Source: Halisarca cf. caerulea
Lineage: Eukaryota; Porifera; Demospongiae; Chondrillida; Halisarcidae
Direction: 5' to 3'
Length of the DNA stretch: 64,000 nucleotides
Assembly: GCA_963170055.1 (NCBI GenBank)
Contig: CAUJGJ010000487.1
Coordinates: forward strand, 2,300,401 to 2,364,400
Made by a program: the position numbers and the translations under genes
Shown here: piece by piece, positions 47,901 through 59,547 of the stretch
Layout of the letters: each line of letters starts with the position of its first letter
Position numbering within the stretch: the stretch's first letter is position 1
The notes under the pieces: model-generated
What the model saw: only the letters and a program-made list of their open reading frames with translations
Told to the model about the DNA's origin: nothing
The model's database searches: none

Positions 47901-50900
47901 GAGCACACTGCTTGTGGACATTTATCCCACAGTCTGTAATGTATAGAAGGAATGGAACATACTGTAAGTAAATTCACTCATACAATGCACTTGTGGTATT
48001 AGGAAGGCAGTTTCAGATACTGGGTGAAAACCAATTACAATGTACTCAACTCCAACATAATTTTGGCCATTATTAGTTCTAATTATATGTTGCTTTGTGA
48101 GCTTGACATGACTTAGTCACAGAATGTACTTTATGTATGTATACAGGTACTGCATGTATATACAGTGATTCATTTTGTATGTATTGCAACTATTAAGAAT
48201 AGTACCACAGTGAGTACTGTATAGTGGGAACTTTCAACAAAGAAATTTCATGAATGATTCTGCTTAGAAAGTAGCATTTTGTGATAATATTCTATGAAAT
48301 CAGGGATCTTTCTACTATATCGCATGTATTGAGTTGTTTTTGTACAATTTTCAGTCTTACTGTAATTGATAAATGTGATCTTGTTCCTCTTTCACTGTAC
48401 TATCTGCCAAATGTATGGGCCGACAACCAATAAAAATGTAGATGATAACCAAGAAAATACTTATAAACAAGGGCATGCAATTTTTGGGGGAATCCATGCA
48501 ATCAAAATGCCAACAATGCCAAAGCATAGGTCTATGGCCAAAGTAAACCTCACCAACCTGCAGCACTATTATGGTAGTCTACACACGATAGTCAGACTAT
48601 AGGTAGTTGGGAATTTTTTACAATTTTGTTTATATAGCTCACTTAGTACTGCCATATTGCAGATATTCCCAGGGAGGCAGACCCCTCCTCCCCTGATTTC
48701 ACCATAGGAGGCTACAGCCCCACAAGCCTGCTTCCTACACCAGTGGCTGACCACTATGGCATACAGTACGTATTGTACTAATCAGCACACACTGCATAAT
48801 ATTACCATATCCGGCCAGCACATAGGGTCATATGTGTGCCTACAAACTGTGCTCACACACAACCACAAAATTGATGCTGTACACATGCTTAAGCTGATGA
48901 AATGAAAGTATGTATGTATGTACATACTTCTTGATTAGTCAACATGCTAACCTTGACAGCGAAGTCCTTGTGACTTGATCCCCCACATGAAGTGATTACA
49001 TATATCACACCAGGTTGGTGGTCCAAATGTCTTGATCTGATCATGAGCAAATGAAGAACACAAGTGCAAATGGCTTCACACAGTATGTCCGAGCATGTAG
49101 TACACACTCCCCTATTCACTGGGGGACACACCATAATACAGAACTGTCAAAGCAGAATGTGTGCTACCTACAAACATGGATATGATAAACATTCTGTATA
49201 TGTGCATATGTATTGCATACTCATTCTGGCTTCTCACAAAGACATTCAGGATAGGAATGCACCTGCGTCCTGCTCACATACTCTACAACATATGCCATTT
49301 TTTGCACTAAAAATTCAAAATTGATACACATGTGTGGATGTCCAACATACAAAGTACAGAGTGTTCAGGGGTTGTATAAGACCTCTCAGTACTAATACAC
49401 TGATTTATACAAAGAATGCACACAAAGAATTACACACATGGACAATGAATGCCCTACTAACCTTGAACTGATGTGCCTTCTCATACATGAAAACAACTGC
49501 ACTTGAATTTCGCTTTGAAAGATCATCCTACCAAATACAAATGCCAACACAGCTAGAATCACTTTAGAGTTCACATGCACAAAATATGGTACTGGCACAT
49601 ACCATGCACCCAACATATTAGTATTTCAGTTTCAAAGTATATATAAATACATGTGTTTGTGAGGTAGAAAGTGTAGAAGGGAACAAGAGAAGAATGCTGC
49701 ATTATAGAAGTCAGCTTCAAAAGTAATACGTACCTCGTGTAAGCTTATTGGGGTCAAACAAGGCTGGTCTGCTGATAACTCAACATCTTGTCTGCTGTCA
49801 TCAAGACACTGCACATCTTTATACTAAGGATGAAAAGTACACAGCAATAAATCATGTCAGTTGATATAGTACACAAGGTAGCACTGCAAGCAGTAGACAT
49901 TCCCAATGTGAAATACATAAATATATTGACAATAACCGTAAATACAGTGCAACACAATGGACTACTCTAAATATTCATCTTAATTTCATTTCTACAAAAC
50001 TTATAAACTAATACTGATTTCTACCCTTGGGCTTGAAATTCACATTAAGTGAGTTTGCCTTAAGAGAATTCCCCTGTAGTTGTGATGCATGCAATAGCTG
50101 TCCATGCTTACCATGCTCTCAGGCAAACCAAGTCCGTTGGATTCAGGGGCTACCTACAGGGATATGAAAACAGGGGTGAATACATGCATGTATACAGCGT
50201 CCACACATATAAAAATATATTGTACATACTGTATGTATGTATGCTAGATCAATCATTGGCCAAAATATACTGTATAAACCACACAACTAGAATATTAGAA
50301 TATATGAATATGTACTGTATATAATATTACGCATATATTAATATGAATGCAAACATGACCTACTCAATTAACGTGACAGAGTTACATGAACATTATAAAA
50401 GGAACTGTGCTAATAGTGTGCAGATGGTGCGTACATGACATGCTATGTTATGTACCTCATAAGTCAGGTTTCCCATGCCATTTTCAAAAGGGACATCATC
50501 GTCACTGTTCAGTGATGACCCAGAGGAGAATCGTCTGTTGATGGGCACTTTCTTTACAGCATTGGATCGCACTAGACCTATTGGAAGTGGAATGCCATCA
50601 ATATGGACAAAATGTACACAACCATACGATAATGCTGCATGCATCTTTAATGTACATGCAACTAAAGCGTTTGTATATGTACATATACAGTACACACAGT
50701 AAATCCATACGTACATGCACTAGCACATGAAGAGGTATAGTGAAGAGATTAAATGAAGGAATCCTTAAAATCTAGAAAGTGTTTTGCTTAACCAGGAAAG
50801 GGAGTAGGTAGGGAGGTGTCCCTGTAGACGCAGCACAGGTGAATGTACTGCCTTTTACTCTTAAGCATTATAAGGTACTTTTCCTGATTGGCCTATATCA

Positions 50901-51325
50901 GACCAGATTGTTCTGGACTTGGTGTGTACTGAGATAGTCAATCCTCGGTCAGCCATAAATGGTCTAATAGTTTAGTGATCAGTTCAATTATTATCAGAAC
51001 AGATATACTGCACACAGAAAGCCTTAGTAGCTCCATACAGCTAATCATGTTCAATTTTTACACCCCAGCCATTCACGGCTAGGACATGACTAATTTGGTT
51101 TGTTGCACAAAGAATTGAGCAAGGGTTGTGATTCCTTGAGATACATAGCACCTACTTTGGATGAACACCAACAATCGATATGCAAGTTGTAGGGATTATA
51201 CTTTCATCTCTGGCCAAAAATGATTGCAGTGTTCAGTGCCACTGTTCACCATATATTGGAATAACAGTGCATGATGTTTGGTGTGTGTGACAATGATATT
51301 ACTTTTGAATGGTGTACGCATGTAT

Positions 51326-51383
<58 letters not shown>

Positions 51384-52362
51384 TACAACTCTCTACATAC
51401 ACAAACAGCAATACTGTGCATCACAGCCCACAATACAGCAAAGGTCACTGATGTCTGCTCTTACTACTGGTCTTGTCCGATAAAGAAGAGTTATACTTGA
51501 TTTTTAGCTTGTGAGCATGGAAGCTTCTCCTCCTTGAATACACAGCTGGTCTCCTGGTCAGTTTTGGTCCCTTGTTAATGTGGTCCAATGCATTATTTTC
51601 TTCCATAAAAAGTGTTATCAAACCATCTGCAACCAAGTCATCTATGTCCTCATAGTGATTGTCTCCTATAAAAGATGTACAGAATATCAGTTTTAAAAGT
51701 TAACAAACCTTACAAGTCCAGATTTTAAAAAAAATCAAATATATCAGGAACTACACTACATTTCACACGGTCAATTTTACCACTAGATATGAAATCAACT
51801 AACACACCAACTGACAAGAAAGAATGTGAGTACACAGAAATGCTTGATATAGAGGCATTCCATGGTGCCATACAACACTGACCTACATAGTGTTCATTGT
51901 TGTGATACATAAGTACATAGTGTCTGACCCGATTGCTCAGCCTGTAGGGAGAGAATACACAAGAGTCTATGACATTGAATGATCCGCAGCACATGACCAG
52001 CATATGCTCACATGAAAGACAAAATGAATGCTCCAGGTTGGGAGGATGAACTCCTTATCAGGTAGTTACCATCCACAGAACCCAGTAGTCTTGAAGTGTC
52101 ATCTCTTGAAATTGCTCCATGAAACCTACACACACCAACAAATAGAGGAGTCGTCCATGAACAGATACACATGACATACCAAAAGTGTACAACAAAACGC
52201 ATGGGTATAATGCACTATATGTTACAGCAATTTTGGGTGACAAAATCTAGAATTGGCATACGTAACCGTATAACCTTCTGCAATAGACCATGGCAAAGTT
52301 TGAACACTAGAAGTCCATCACTGCATGGCTGTCAATGCAATATAACTAACAACACTTTACCC

Positions 52363-52452
<90 letters not shown>

Positions 52453-52480
52453 ATGCGTGCATGCATGCATGTGTGTGCGC

Positions 52481-52552
<72 letters not shown>

Positions 52553-55500
52553 TATGTGTGGTGGCTCAACAGAACTTCTAATAGCACAAGAAAGGGTGCC
52601 TCATGCACGTGACCCTTCACCAGTGTGCTATAAGGCCATTTTGGGGAATACCAACCCTCACTAGTAGCACTGGGTAACATCCTCTGACAGCCAGGACCCA
52701 ACTGAAAAGAAAAAAATAATGACAAAATCTGGAATTACCATAATTAGCACTGATGTCATTCTCATATTGCTGGCAGATCAAAGAAGTGACTTTTATGGGT
52801 CCTCAGTAAAGCCAATTCTCAGCTATACTGTTGGGTCCTGGCTGTCAGAGGATGTCACCCTGTGCTATTGATGAGCAGTTGATTGGTGGGGGAATTATTA
52901 TATATAACCCACATAAGGTTTTAGTATAATGCTTCAATAAAGTGGCAACAATAGTTCATATTGATCCCATACATTCCATAAACTTCAGCAGAAACCCTAA
53001 AGTCGTCAACATGAGGGTTTCTGTATTCAGGTGGACTTGTAGGGAAGTTTGATAACAGTGATTTCAATGTTGACGGGGTTTTTAACTGCTAGACCCAACC
53101 AATCACGCTGGATAAAAATGGTACTATTCATCCTGATCTTTGATGTAGGTATAATTGAATTGCACGCACAGTAGCACTTCACGCACCCAAAACATTCTAT
53201 ACTGTCCTGTTTTGAATGTCTGTTACTTACAATATCAATCCCAATAGATTGTGAAACTGAGGAAATGAGGAAAAATGCCAAAATGAGCCTCTTCAATCGT
53301 ACCCATAATTCAGTTTCCAACATGAAGAAGTGCTAATGTACTACACTGTTACAAGACCTCTTGCCCGGTTGGGTCTATTTGGTCAAATTAGGACTATAGA
53401 TTCTATGGCTATTTTCTTCATCAATCCTTTCCAGTATTTTCCCTTTACACAAATGTACTCTACCATTTATAGTCAAGTGCCAATTAGTTATATATGTCTA
53501 CAATTTGCACTCCAATATTATACAGGGGCATCTGCACCAAAGCACAAGAATACAAAGTAGACTCACTTTCTTCCATAAACAAGGCACTCTTCGGAATCGA
53601 ACTGCAAAGAAACAAAAATGATTTAAAGAGCAATTGAAACAATATTGAAACAATTACACAAGCTGTGGAAAAATCATATGTATATCCATGAAGAGCACTC
53701 AATGACAAATGAAAGAATCTCTTTGTAATGTAACTGTTAGTCCTTCTACAGAGATACACTATGTGGTATCAGTGATGTGACATATGGACCAGTCTACACC
53801 GTTTACTGTAGACAAGTGATCTTGGTATACACAGTAGGGGTTTATCAAGGCCGGTTTCACAATAAGCTAACAGAAAGGTCCCTTTAAATTACTCCTAATG
53901 TACACAGTATACTATAAGTTGGAACCAAGATCACACAGAAAATGTGAAGGAAGAATCTGAAATTGAAAGTTTGTACAAATATATACCATTGCCACAAGAT
54001 CCCTGGAACTTGTCATCATAGAACTTGTAATCATGCATGAAGTAACAGCAAAGGATTCATTATACAAAAGTTTCCTGCCATACAGCTTAGTACTGGTTAA
54101 GCACAGAGCGAAAAGTCCACCCAAATCAATGGTATAACCAAGACAAGATCTGGGTAGACATTTGTTGGCAATTTTTGCATCTTTTTGTAGTACTGTTTTT
54201 GGAGCCAATGAGAGGCACAGTTTTCCTACATTTTTGATAAATGCAGTGTTATCCTGTGTGAGACTATAATGAACATGCAGAAATGTACCATTTCCTACAC
54301 TCAAACAGATGGGAGTCAAATTTCCCATCGATCAGGTACATCTGTGGCTGTGATATCATTGTCTAGTACTGCCACCTTCTATTACACAGGGGATGTGTAT
54401 GCTGTGCATTTTAACACACCAACTGAATAGCTTACTGTTCTGTCACACAAGACTGCTCGGGGCTTTGGGGCCTTTGACTGTAGTTCGTACACTGCAGAGC
54501 AAACGGGACACAGGGGATTCAATCGCAGAAACAGGACCACAACTCTCGTGCACTACTGCTACATAAGCAGGCATACTATATACCTTATACAATTCAATGC
54601 ATACACAGCAAATAATAATCAGTGTGTATTCATCACTTAACCTATAACAATAAAATGGTTTATAATCTAAGATTTTATCAGCTTTAACATAATATCCGCA
54701 ATAAAACATGCAACTTCCAACTTGACATCCTGTAGGTATTCCATCACCAGACTTACATTTTACTGATGTCATGGGAACAAGGATGCACAGTACAAAAACT
54801 GAATGTAGGTGTAGTGATCCAACATAATGTAGGCAGCGTGTACAGTACAATTTATACATTACGCACACGGTATTGCCCAAGCTTGTACGTATGTAGTACA
54901 ACCAAGCTCAGACTTCTAGTATGATTCCAGGACATGTAGCTAGTGAGATTAGACTTATAAGACTTGCATGCAAGGGATTCCACAATAATGACTATACTGA
55001 CTACACAGTAATACAGTAGAATGGCCTGGTATATAAGATAAATTCCTACGTAACACAAACTATAATACTTTGCTATCCTGTTTGGTTTGTTGTAGTACTG
55101 CACTGCATTATCATATCCTGATAAGAAGAACTTCTGATAACGAGGACTATAATTTTGTGGGTCACCTAAGCTTGTTAATGAGGCTTGACTGTATATAACA
55201 TGTACAGAATCACTGCGTGTATTCAGGTACAAACATACATACGTATGTACAGTAGCTGCTATATACATATAATATGTACAGTACATTTCCTCAGTACTAG
55301 TGCAGGCTTTATTTTCTTGTAGTGTTGATTGTGGAAATTACGTATGTTAGTAAGCCCATACCTACCACATTCACTCTCAAGACTAACCATACAAGCAAAA
55401 TACAGGGCTAGAAATAGCTGCCGGCCATCTGCCATTTTCCGAACAAAACATGAATATGGCTGATCAAAATTGAGTTGGATCAGCCATTTGGCTGACTATT

Positions 55501-57960
55501 AAACTGAAAGCTGAGTCTCTGATATCGGCTATTTCAATTAAACGCCAATAATTATTCATTTTGCCAATCTTATGGTTAAGTGATAAAGATTCCTTTGTAT
55601 TATGTATGTACACATGTACATACTTACATACATAATCTATGATGATTAGAAATGGCTGACCAATCTTCAAAATGTCCTACCAATATAATACTGGGTCAGC
55701 CCTTCATCATATCGAAGTCCAAATGTTATTTCTACCACCGAAAATAGAATCTGCTATGACACTTGGGAAGTTGGGAAAGGCCTAAAAGTGTTAGTGATGT
55801 CATAATGTCTGACTACAGAGGGCAGAGGAAGGTGATCTAGCTGACATATGACAGAACACATAAGCACAGATACTAGCATAGACTAAAGTGAAAGACTAGT
55901 CATAATCATCTAACCATACTTCAGAATTATGTCATCAATGATTCATAAATGATGGGTACACTAACTGTCACTACAGTCACTGCTAAGGTATGCACATGTA
56001 TAGTACATACCATGCACCCTGCTCTTCAAAAACACCTCAGGGTTAAGAATATGCATACAAACGATGCCTTTTTAGGTAAAAAGATCAGGAGGGCATGCAT
56101 ACACAAGCCAGAGAGAATACAGCTCTACATAAGTTTCAGCTCGTGAGAGTACTAATAACATGTATATCTACTTACAATCACCATCTACAGAGATGTACAG
56201 AAAGTATAATGACAATTAAGCGTGCAAACATATGCACACAAGTACATCCCATATTTGTTCGGATAGAAGCCCCGGCCTCTAGCTATTTGAGCCCGCAGCT
56301 TTTATTCGAACAAATACGGTATAAAGTGATAGCAAAGTGATACAAGAGTAAAACAGAAAGGATTCTCTCCAGACAATTGCAACTGCTAATACTGCATGGT
56401 TGATGCTTTCAGGCAATGAGAAGTTGAAGAAAAACAATTATTTGATATTCAAGTAGGGCTACATACGTACATATGTACTGTGTATATAACTAGTATAATA
56501 TGTACATACGTGTATTGATTTCTTTGTGAGTTCACTACTGCATATAATCATTCAGTTGTGCACGGAAGTTTAATTATACCTATTCCAATAGCACAAGTGA
56601 GATTACTGGAAGTTCTAAAATCCTAGCCTTTAACTGTGTTGACACTCCCATCATTCTATGCATGCATGTGGGATACAATGGTTACAAACATGCTTCAGTC
56701 TTAACATTGCCTGTAGACTTACACATGTGGTACTTCTCTGTGACAAACAGTGTCTGGTATTTGGCAGGCAAAAGCCATTCGATGGGATGACCACAACTAA
56801 GTGAATGCACTTTAGCACCAAATCAAACCACAAAATCACAGCTTATTGGAAATATTTACTGGACAAACAGCTAAACTTCACCAAAGACGATGTACATACA
56901 TGTAGGTCAGCTGATAGATCAATCATGATACAAAGGCAAAGGGCAAAGCTGATAGGGTAGTGTGGTGCTCTATCAGCAAATGAGGTATGAACAGTATGCC
57001 ATATGAAAAGTCCCCATCTCATGGCAAACTACTCCTTTACATACCAGCATATAGCATAACTTTGTGAGATAATTCCATGCAGTGATACAGTGGGGGGTTA
57101 GAAGATATATACACTGTATAATATATAATATGTAGATAAATAGATAAGAAGATATATACACTGTATATATAATATATATATGATAGATAAATAGATAGAT
57201 GGATGGAAATATAGATAGACAGATATAGGTAGATATCATTGCAAAGTAAGGTCACATATACATACAATTAATAAATAATAAAATATAATATTACATTATA
57301 GCAGTATTGATCATCAGTACATGGATCGAACCAGAGATACTCTGTGCATGCATGTGGTGGATTGTGTATAAAGGAGTGCATGCAAGCAATGAACCATGCA
57401 GCTTTAAAGTATATCACATGCAGTATACTGTCACAAATCATTATTGTAGCGCTGCACAGATTTGTTTGGGGCATTGACTATGCTATATATATTATATATA
57501 TATATCAATGTATGTATATATGCAAGTTTATCAGTTGCATGACTACAGTATTTTTAAAGCCATAACATGATGGAGGTTAAACTATCATAATAGCCAGCTT
57601 ACATACAAGAAAAAAATATGGTAATACTCCTTAAGCTTTCTATAAAGCTCTAGCGATTATTTTGGCTATAACAATTCAGCTAGAGCTCTAGGGCAAGGAG
57701 AATCAATTTCAGAATCTACAGGGATATACTCTATACGCACGCATTGATATAGCACACCACTCGACAAAAATCTACACGCAACATGTATACTTGTACGCAT
57801 CTGTGTTTTGAGCGATATATATGTCTGTGCATGCACTGAACTCACACACAGGGTTCTTCACGGCCGCGCTGACTTCCACGACATCGTATTCGGTCTCGTA
57901 TATATTGCCATTACCCGCACGCAGGGACATGAACGCCTGATCGTATATACAATCTGCCAT
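44991..57960 (-). CDS. Chimaerin (SH2-C1-RhoGAP Rac GTPase-activating protein), 17 coding exons
   Basis: Exons in order: 57960-57846, 54491-54436, 53601-53567, 52125-52012, 51941-51883, 51665-51465, 50577-50456, 50153-50112, 49823-49734, 49527-49462, 49036-48952, 47933-47853, 47373-47281, 46561-46484, 46217-46086, 45945-45858, 45162-44991. Phases agree and give 542 residues, somewhat longer than the vertebrate alpha2/beta2 forms because of the SH2-C1 linker. The N-terminus leads into YELQSKAPKPR and VYGRKFHGAISR. The SH2 phosphotyrosine Arg is R93 (YLIR). The C1 domain (297-346) has the complete H-12-C-2-C-13-C-2-C-4-H-2-C-7-C spacing and GPPTWC/SQG, as in diacylglycerol-binding C1 domains. 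RhoGAP (about 356-540) has the arginine finger R395 in EGIYRISG, LKLFLRELPIPLI and NLAVVFAPTVMRSP. It should inactivate Rac at membranes on diacylglycerol signals. It converges on CPLANE1. Orthology to CHN1 or CHN2 individually is not resolvable. The first exon link (57846 to 54491) is the least certain. Confidence 0.92.
46699..47265. mobile_element. Non-autonomous TIR element in a chimaerin intron
   Basis: The left end TACCATATATGTCTGAATAA plus AGCCCGGGCCTCTATT and the right end AGCCCGGTTTCTATTCGGAT plus ATATATATAGTA are inverted relatives. Several internal TTCTATTCGAGCCC repeats are present. A 75-bp mini version lies at 56248-56323. Confidence 0.65.
47477..47797. mobile_element. Fold-back MITE, copy 2
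   Basis: Same family and orientation as 23095-23429: TTGTATACTGCCTTGGTGTG arm, a reduced loop, complementary arm, then the TGTGTCATGGTGAAGCAAA tail ending CGCACCATGACACATG. It lies in the chimaerin intron between the exons at 47853 and 47373. Confidence 0.8.
51329..51382. repeat. (CA)n microsatellite
   Basis: CA tract ending in CATATATATT, in a chimaerin intron just downstream (in gene order) of the exon at 51465. Confidence 0.9.
52367..52556. repeat. (GT)n microsatellite
   Basis: Two long GT tracts separated by ACATGCGTGCATGCATGCATG and GCGCGTGCAG, in a chimaerin intron. Confidence 0.95.
52656..52868. repeat. Inverted repeat pair in a chimaerin intron
   Basis: CATCCTCTGACAGCCAGGAC near 52678 is complementary to GTCCTGGCTGTCAGAGGATG near 52835. 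Arms extend to about 40 bp (TAGCACTGGGTAACATCC and GGATGTCACCCTGTGCTA). The spacer is about 125 bp. This is likely a small fold-back element. Confidence 0.75.
56248..56323. mobile_element. 75-bp TIR mini-element
   Basis: CATATTTGTTCGGATAGAAG and CTTTTATTCGAACAAATACG are inverted ends around CCCCGGCCTCTAGCTATTTG. It belongs to the same family as 46699-47265 and lies in the long first chimaerin intron. Confidence 0.7.
57110..57235. repeat. GATA-type microsatellite with a short duplication
   Basis: AGAAGATATATACACTGTAT occurs twice (about 57102 and 57148), followed by GATAGATAAATAGATAGATG variants. Confidence 0.8.
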
Positions 57961-59547
57961 CGTATTTCTTCCTTCGTAGCAATAGCACAGAAACAAATCT
58001 AACCTAATGCGACTGCTCGATAGTTATACGTTGCTCATACTGTAAACGAAAGCACTGCGTCTGCATATAATACAACTTCTGCTGATACGTGAACACGGAA
58101 AATAAAAATGACCGGAACAAAGGCAGGAAGTTTGTGGTTTACACACACACGTATTAAGGCTCAATTAAAATTCACGTTCAAAGAGACATTGAAGGCTCGC
58201 TTCCATTGATCGTTAATCAACTTAACGAATGATGAACAAGAAGATCCCGAATGAAACTGGACTGTCCACGGTTTCATATGGCATGAATCCTACAAAGGCA
58301 GTCGAAAAAGAATAAGCTGAATGTGATGGGTGGACACATGGAAGCCTCCTCATGTACAGCATAATCTCACACTTGACCATAATATGCAGTCAAAACACTG
58401 CCCACAAAGCAAACACAAAGGTCAGTGAAGGGTGAGAGTGTCTTAGAAATTATCCCCTTCACTGATTGGATTGTCAATAAAATGAAACCTAAAATAAAAG
58501 ACACCTCCTAAACGCAGCCACCTCATCCCTCTGTCTACATAAAATTCCATGTAATGGAACTTTTGACATAAGGACACCTCCACGCTGCTTTTACTGTGAC
58601 CACAAAGGTGTCCACACAATAAAGGTCCACTGTAATCATCACTTGAGTACAAATCCTTGGATACATACACATCACATCATGTGAGTGTGATGTCACTGAA
58701 CTTATGTACCATCACAAGTGAAATGTGATAGCCTTTCACTGCCAAAGAGATGCATAGCTTTCATTCTAGCCGGACCACCAACGCACAAGAGAACATAGTG
58801 ATACTGTTTACAATTGCACACTAGTACTAGTCCTACAGACATCTTGCCACAGTACCCTGTGCTACATTACACAGCATACACACGGTACCCATAAAATGGC
58901 AATGATAGCAAACAAATGATCTACTTCTCTGTACAGTATACAGCTGAAATATTCACCAATAACAAAACTGACATATATTGCACAATCACCATCAACACTC
59001 AATCATTCCATACAACTCTTTACACTGCATGGTCATTAAAAGGGCAAGAGGTGTCTGCATTACGTGGGTATTAAGCTCCCGAATGTACACACACACATAA
59101 CCTATCAAGCACCCACACAGGGTTAGACAACACTAGTCCAACAAAGCATCATGGTTGTGACGACAACCGTACCATGCCAGAATCCAAAGATTATAATAAG
59201 TAGAACAGTTCTCCTCAATATGGGCAAGTCCATTCAACCATATTCAAATGTTGAAATTAAGCCACGATTATCATGATAATCACTATACTATGATTATCAC
59301 TGAGTCAAAAATCACCAACTACAGTATATGACTATCACTGGAAGAAATATCACATCCACGAGATTGAAACATTGCCCAGTCCTATTCTGTCCCACTGGTA
59401 CACACACTACTGGAACTATGTACTACCTCTGACAAGCAATCTCCCACACTGGTATGGAAATCGAGGAGATACCACAACAGTAGTCACAAATCAATGCAGA
59501 ATTAGTGCTGCACAAACCACTGCAGATGGACTATTGCAGTAGACAAA
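57961..59547. other. Chimaerin 5' flank and 3' flank of the DEP gene
   Basis: No exon is supported. The likely chimaerin promoter lies in 57961-58250, which is somewhat richer in CG. A repeat-like stretch at 58440-58640 (AAGGACACCTCCACGCTGC, AAAGGTGTCCACACAATAAAGG) resembles the element at 12215. Confidence 0.45.

Noticed and set aside
56728..56801. Possible chimaerin exon reading EWLLPAKYQTLFVTEKYHM
   Set aside because: It has a fair acceptor and donor, but its attractive frame does not fit the phase of the first exon, whereas joining 57846 to 54491 does.
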